Shown here: piece after piece, positions 63,680 through 64,000 of the stretch
How the letters are laid out: each line of letters begins with the position of its first letter
How positions within the stretch are numbered: the first letter of the stretch is position 1
NCBI RefSeq assembly: GCF_022809775.1
Contig: NZ_CP094380.1
Location: 1,289,001 to 1,353,000 of the forward strand
Source: Pseudodesulfovibrio tunisiensis
GTDB lineage: Bacteria > Desulfobacterota > Desulfovibrionia > Desulfovibrionales > Desulfovibrionaceae
Direction of reading: 5' to 3'
DNA: 64,000 nt
The notes under the pieces: generated by a model
Seen by the model: only the letters and a program-made list of their open reading frames with translations
Database searches by the model: none
Told to the model about the DNA's origin: nothing
Position numbers and translations under genes: made by a program

Positions 63680-64000
63680 CGCGCCCTGAAGAGGTGGGGC
63701 CGTACCAGCTTGGACAGCCGTGCCGGGCGAAGCAATTCGCCTTAGACTGCGCGCCAGCTTGTTCAGTGAAGATTTCGCCCTTTCCGGGCGACATTCTTTT
63801 ATTCCAAGGCGGATAAAAGAATGCAAAAGCCGCCTTTTGGGATCGCCCCAGCCGTGCGCGTTTCCTACTTGATCAAGGCTGTTCTGCCGTGCGTTCGCCA
63901 CAGGACCGTATGCCTTGATCAAAGGGAAACGGTGGGAGGTTGGTTGGGCCGGGGGAGCTCGTCACATCTGGAATACTGTCCCTTACTCTGACCGAATTTC
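63680..64000. repeat. Structured tandem repeat, copy 3, cut by window end
   Basis: First 321 bases of a further copy, closer to copy 1 than to copy 2 (CATTCTTTTAT version, no 20-nt insert). The array continues beyond the window. No gene in 62527-64000. Confidence 0.85.

Noticed and set aside
62685..63922. Small frames of 60-100 codons inside the tandem repeat on both strands
   Set aside because: Present in several frames and strands at once, no ribosome sites, and the copies change by structure-keeping bases, not by codon position.
62544..64000. CRISPR array
   Set aside because: Units are over 550 bp and repeat throughout; there are no short repeats with unique spacers and no cas genes.

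Overview
The window looks like chromosomal DNA of a sulfate-reducing deltaproteobacterium, most likely Desulfovibrionaceae (Desulfovibrio/Pseudodesulfovibrio-like). The reasons are a fairly high G+C background, the gene complement (selA, selB, HDOD and PSP1 proteins, a DUF4198 protein, a cytochrome P460-like protein, a long U32 peptidase) and a Desulfovibrio-type Fur box before feoA. The assignment is an inference from gene content; no 16S rRNA is present. Most of the window is core chromosome with short gaps, good Shine-Dalgarno sites and clear intrinsic terminators.

Layout. 1-5231 (+): 3' part of purC, a tiny gene with an in-frame TGA that looks like a selenoprotein, rpsF-rpsR-rplI-dnaB, a PaaK-type CoA ligase and a DUF456 membrane protein. 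5232-7671 (+): an AT-rich three-gene island (ATP-grasp ligase, frameshifted HAD phosphatase, SAM methyltransferase) inserted at the 3' end of the DUF456 gene; a second diverged copy of that gene end lies on the far side. 7929-10188 (+): thrC and tlyA. 10286-17592 (mostly -): a rhodanese/ferritin-like fusion, an ECF transporter T+A pair, a FadL-type porin, small membrane proteins, a DUF4198 protein, a BASS symporter, SRP RNA and tRNA-Ser. 17674-21386: pyrK-pyrD (-) diverging from a frameshifted U32 peptidase (+). 21746-31555 (-): carB-purF-kdsD-ykgJ-PBP1A-phzF-like-MIF-like, a long collinear run. 31733-34059: a solute-binding protein, then Fur-controlled feoA with a DUF523-DUF1722 gene. 34135-43536 (-): metG, a PSP1 protein, a receiver protein, an MBL hydrolase, an HDOD protein, frameshifted comEC and murA. 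43617-51884: tRNA-His, a SYLF lipoprotein, a P460-like cytochrome, selB, a glyoxalase-like protein, an M18 aminopeptidase, selA, folC and tRNA-Arg. 52060-55561: a sensory module (NarL regulator, small protein, solute-binding protein, histidine kinase). 55621-62526: an M20 peptidase diverging from a complete Opp/Dpp peptide transporter. 62544-64000: about 2.5 tandem copies of a 558-578 bp non-coding, hairpin-rich repeat that runs off the window.

How parts connect. selA and selB supply selenocysteine machinery, which supports reading the TGA at 715-717 as Sec: a stem-loop with the geometry of a bacterial SECIS sits just after it, and the downstream codons keep the host G+C-rich third positions. 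Peptide uptake (Opp) sits beside an M20 peptidase. The kinase, binding protein and NarL regulator probably form one ligand-responsive pathway. purC, purF, carB, pyrD and pyrK cover nucleotide synthesis.

Three genes (HAD, U32, comEC) carry single frameshifts in short simple-sequence tracts. Each could be a sequencing error, slippage or true decay; sequence alone does not decide. The strongest candidates for something undescribed are the small Sec protein, the structured tandem repeat and the island that rebuilt the 3' end of its target gene.
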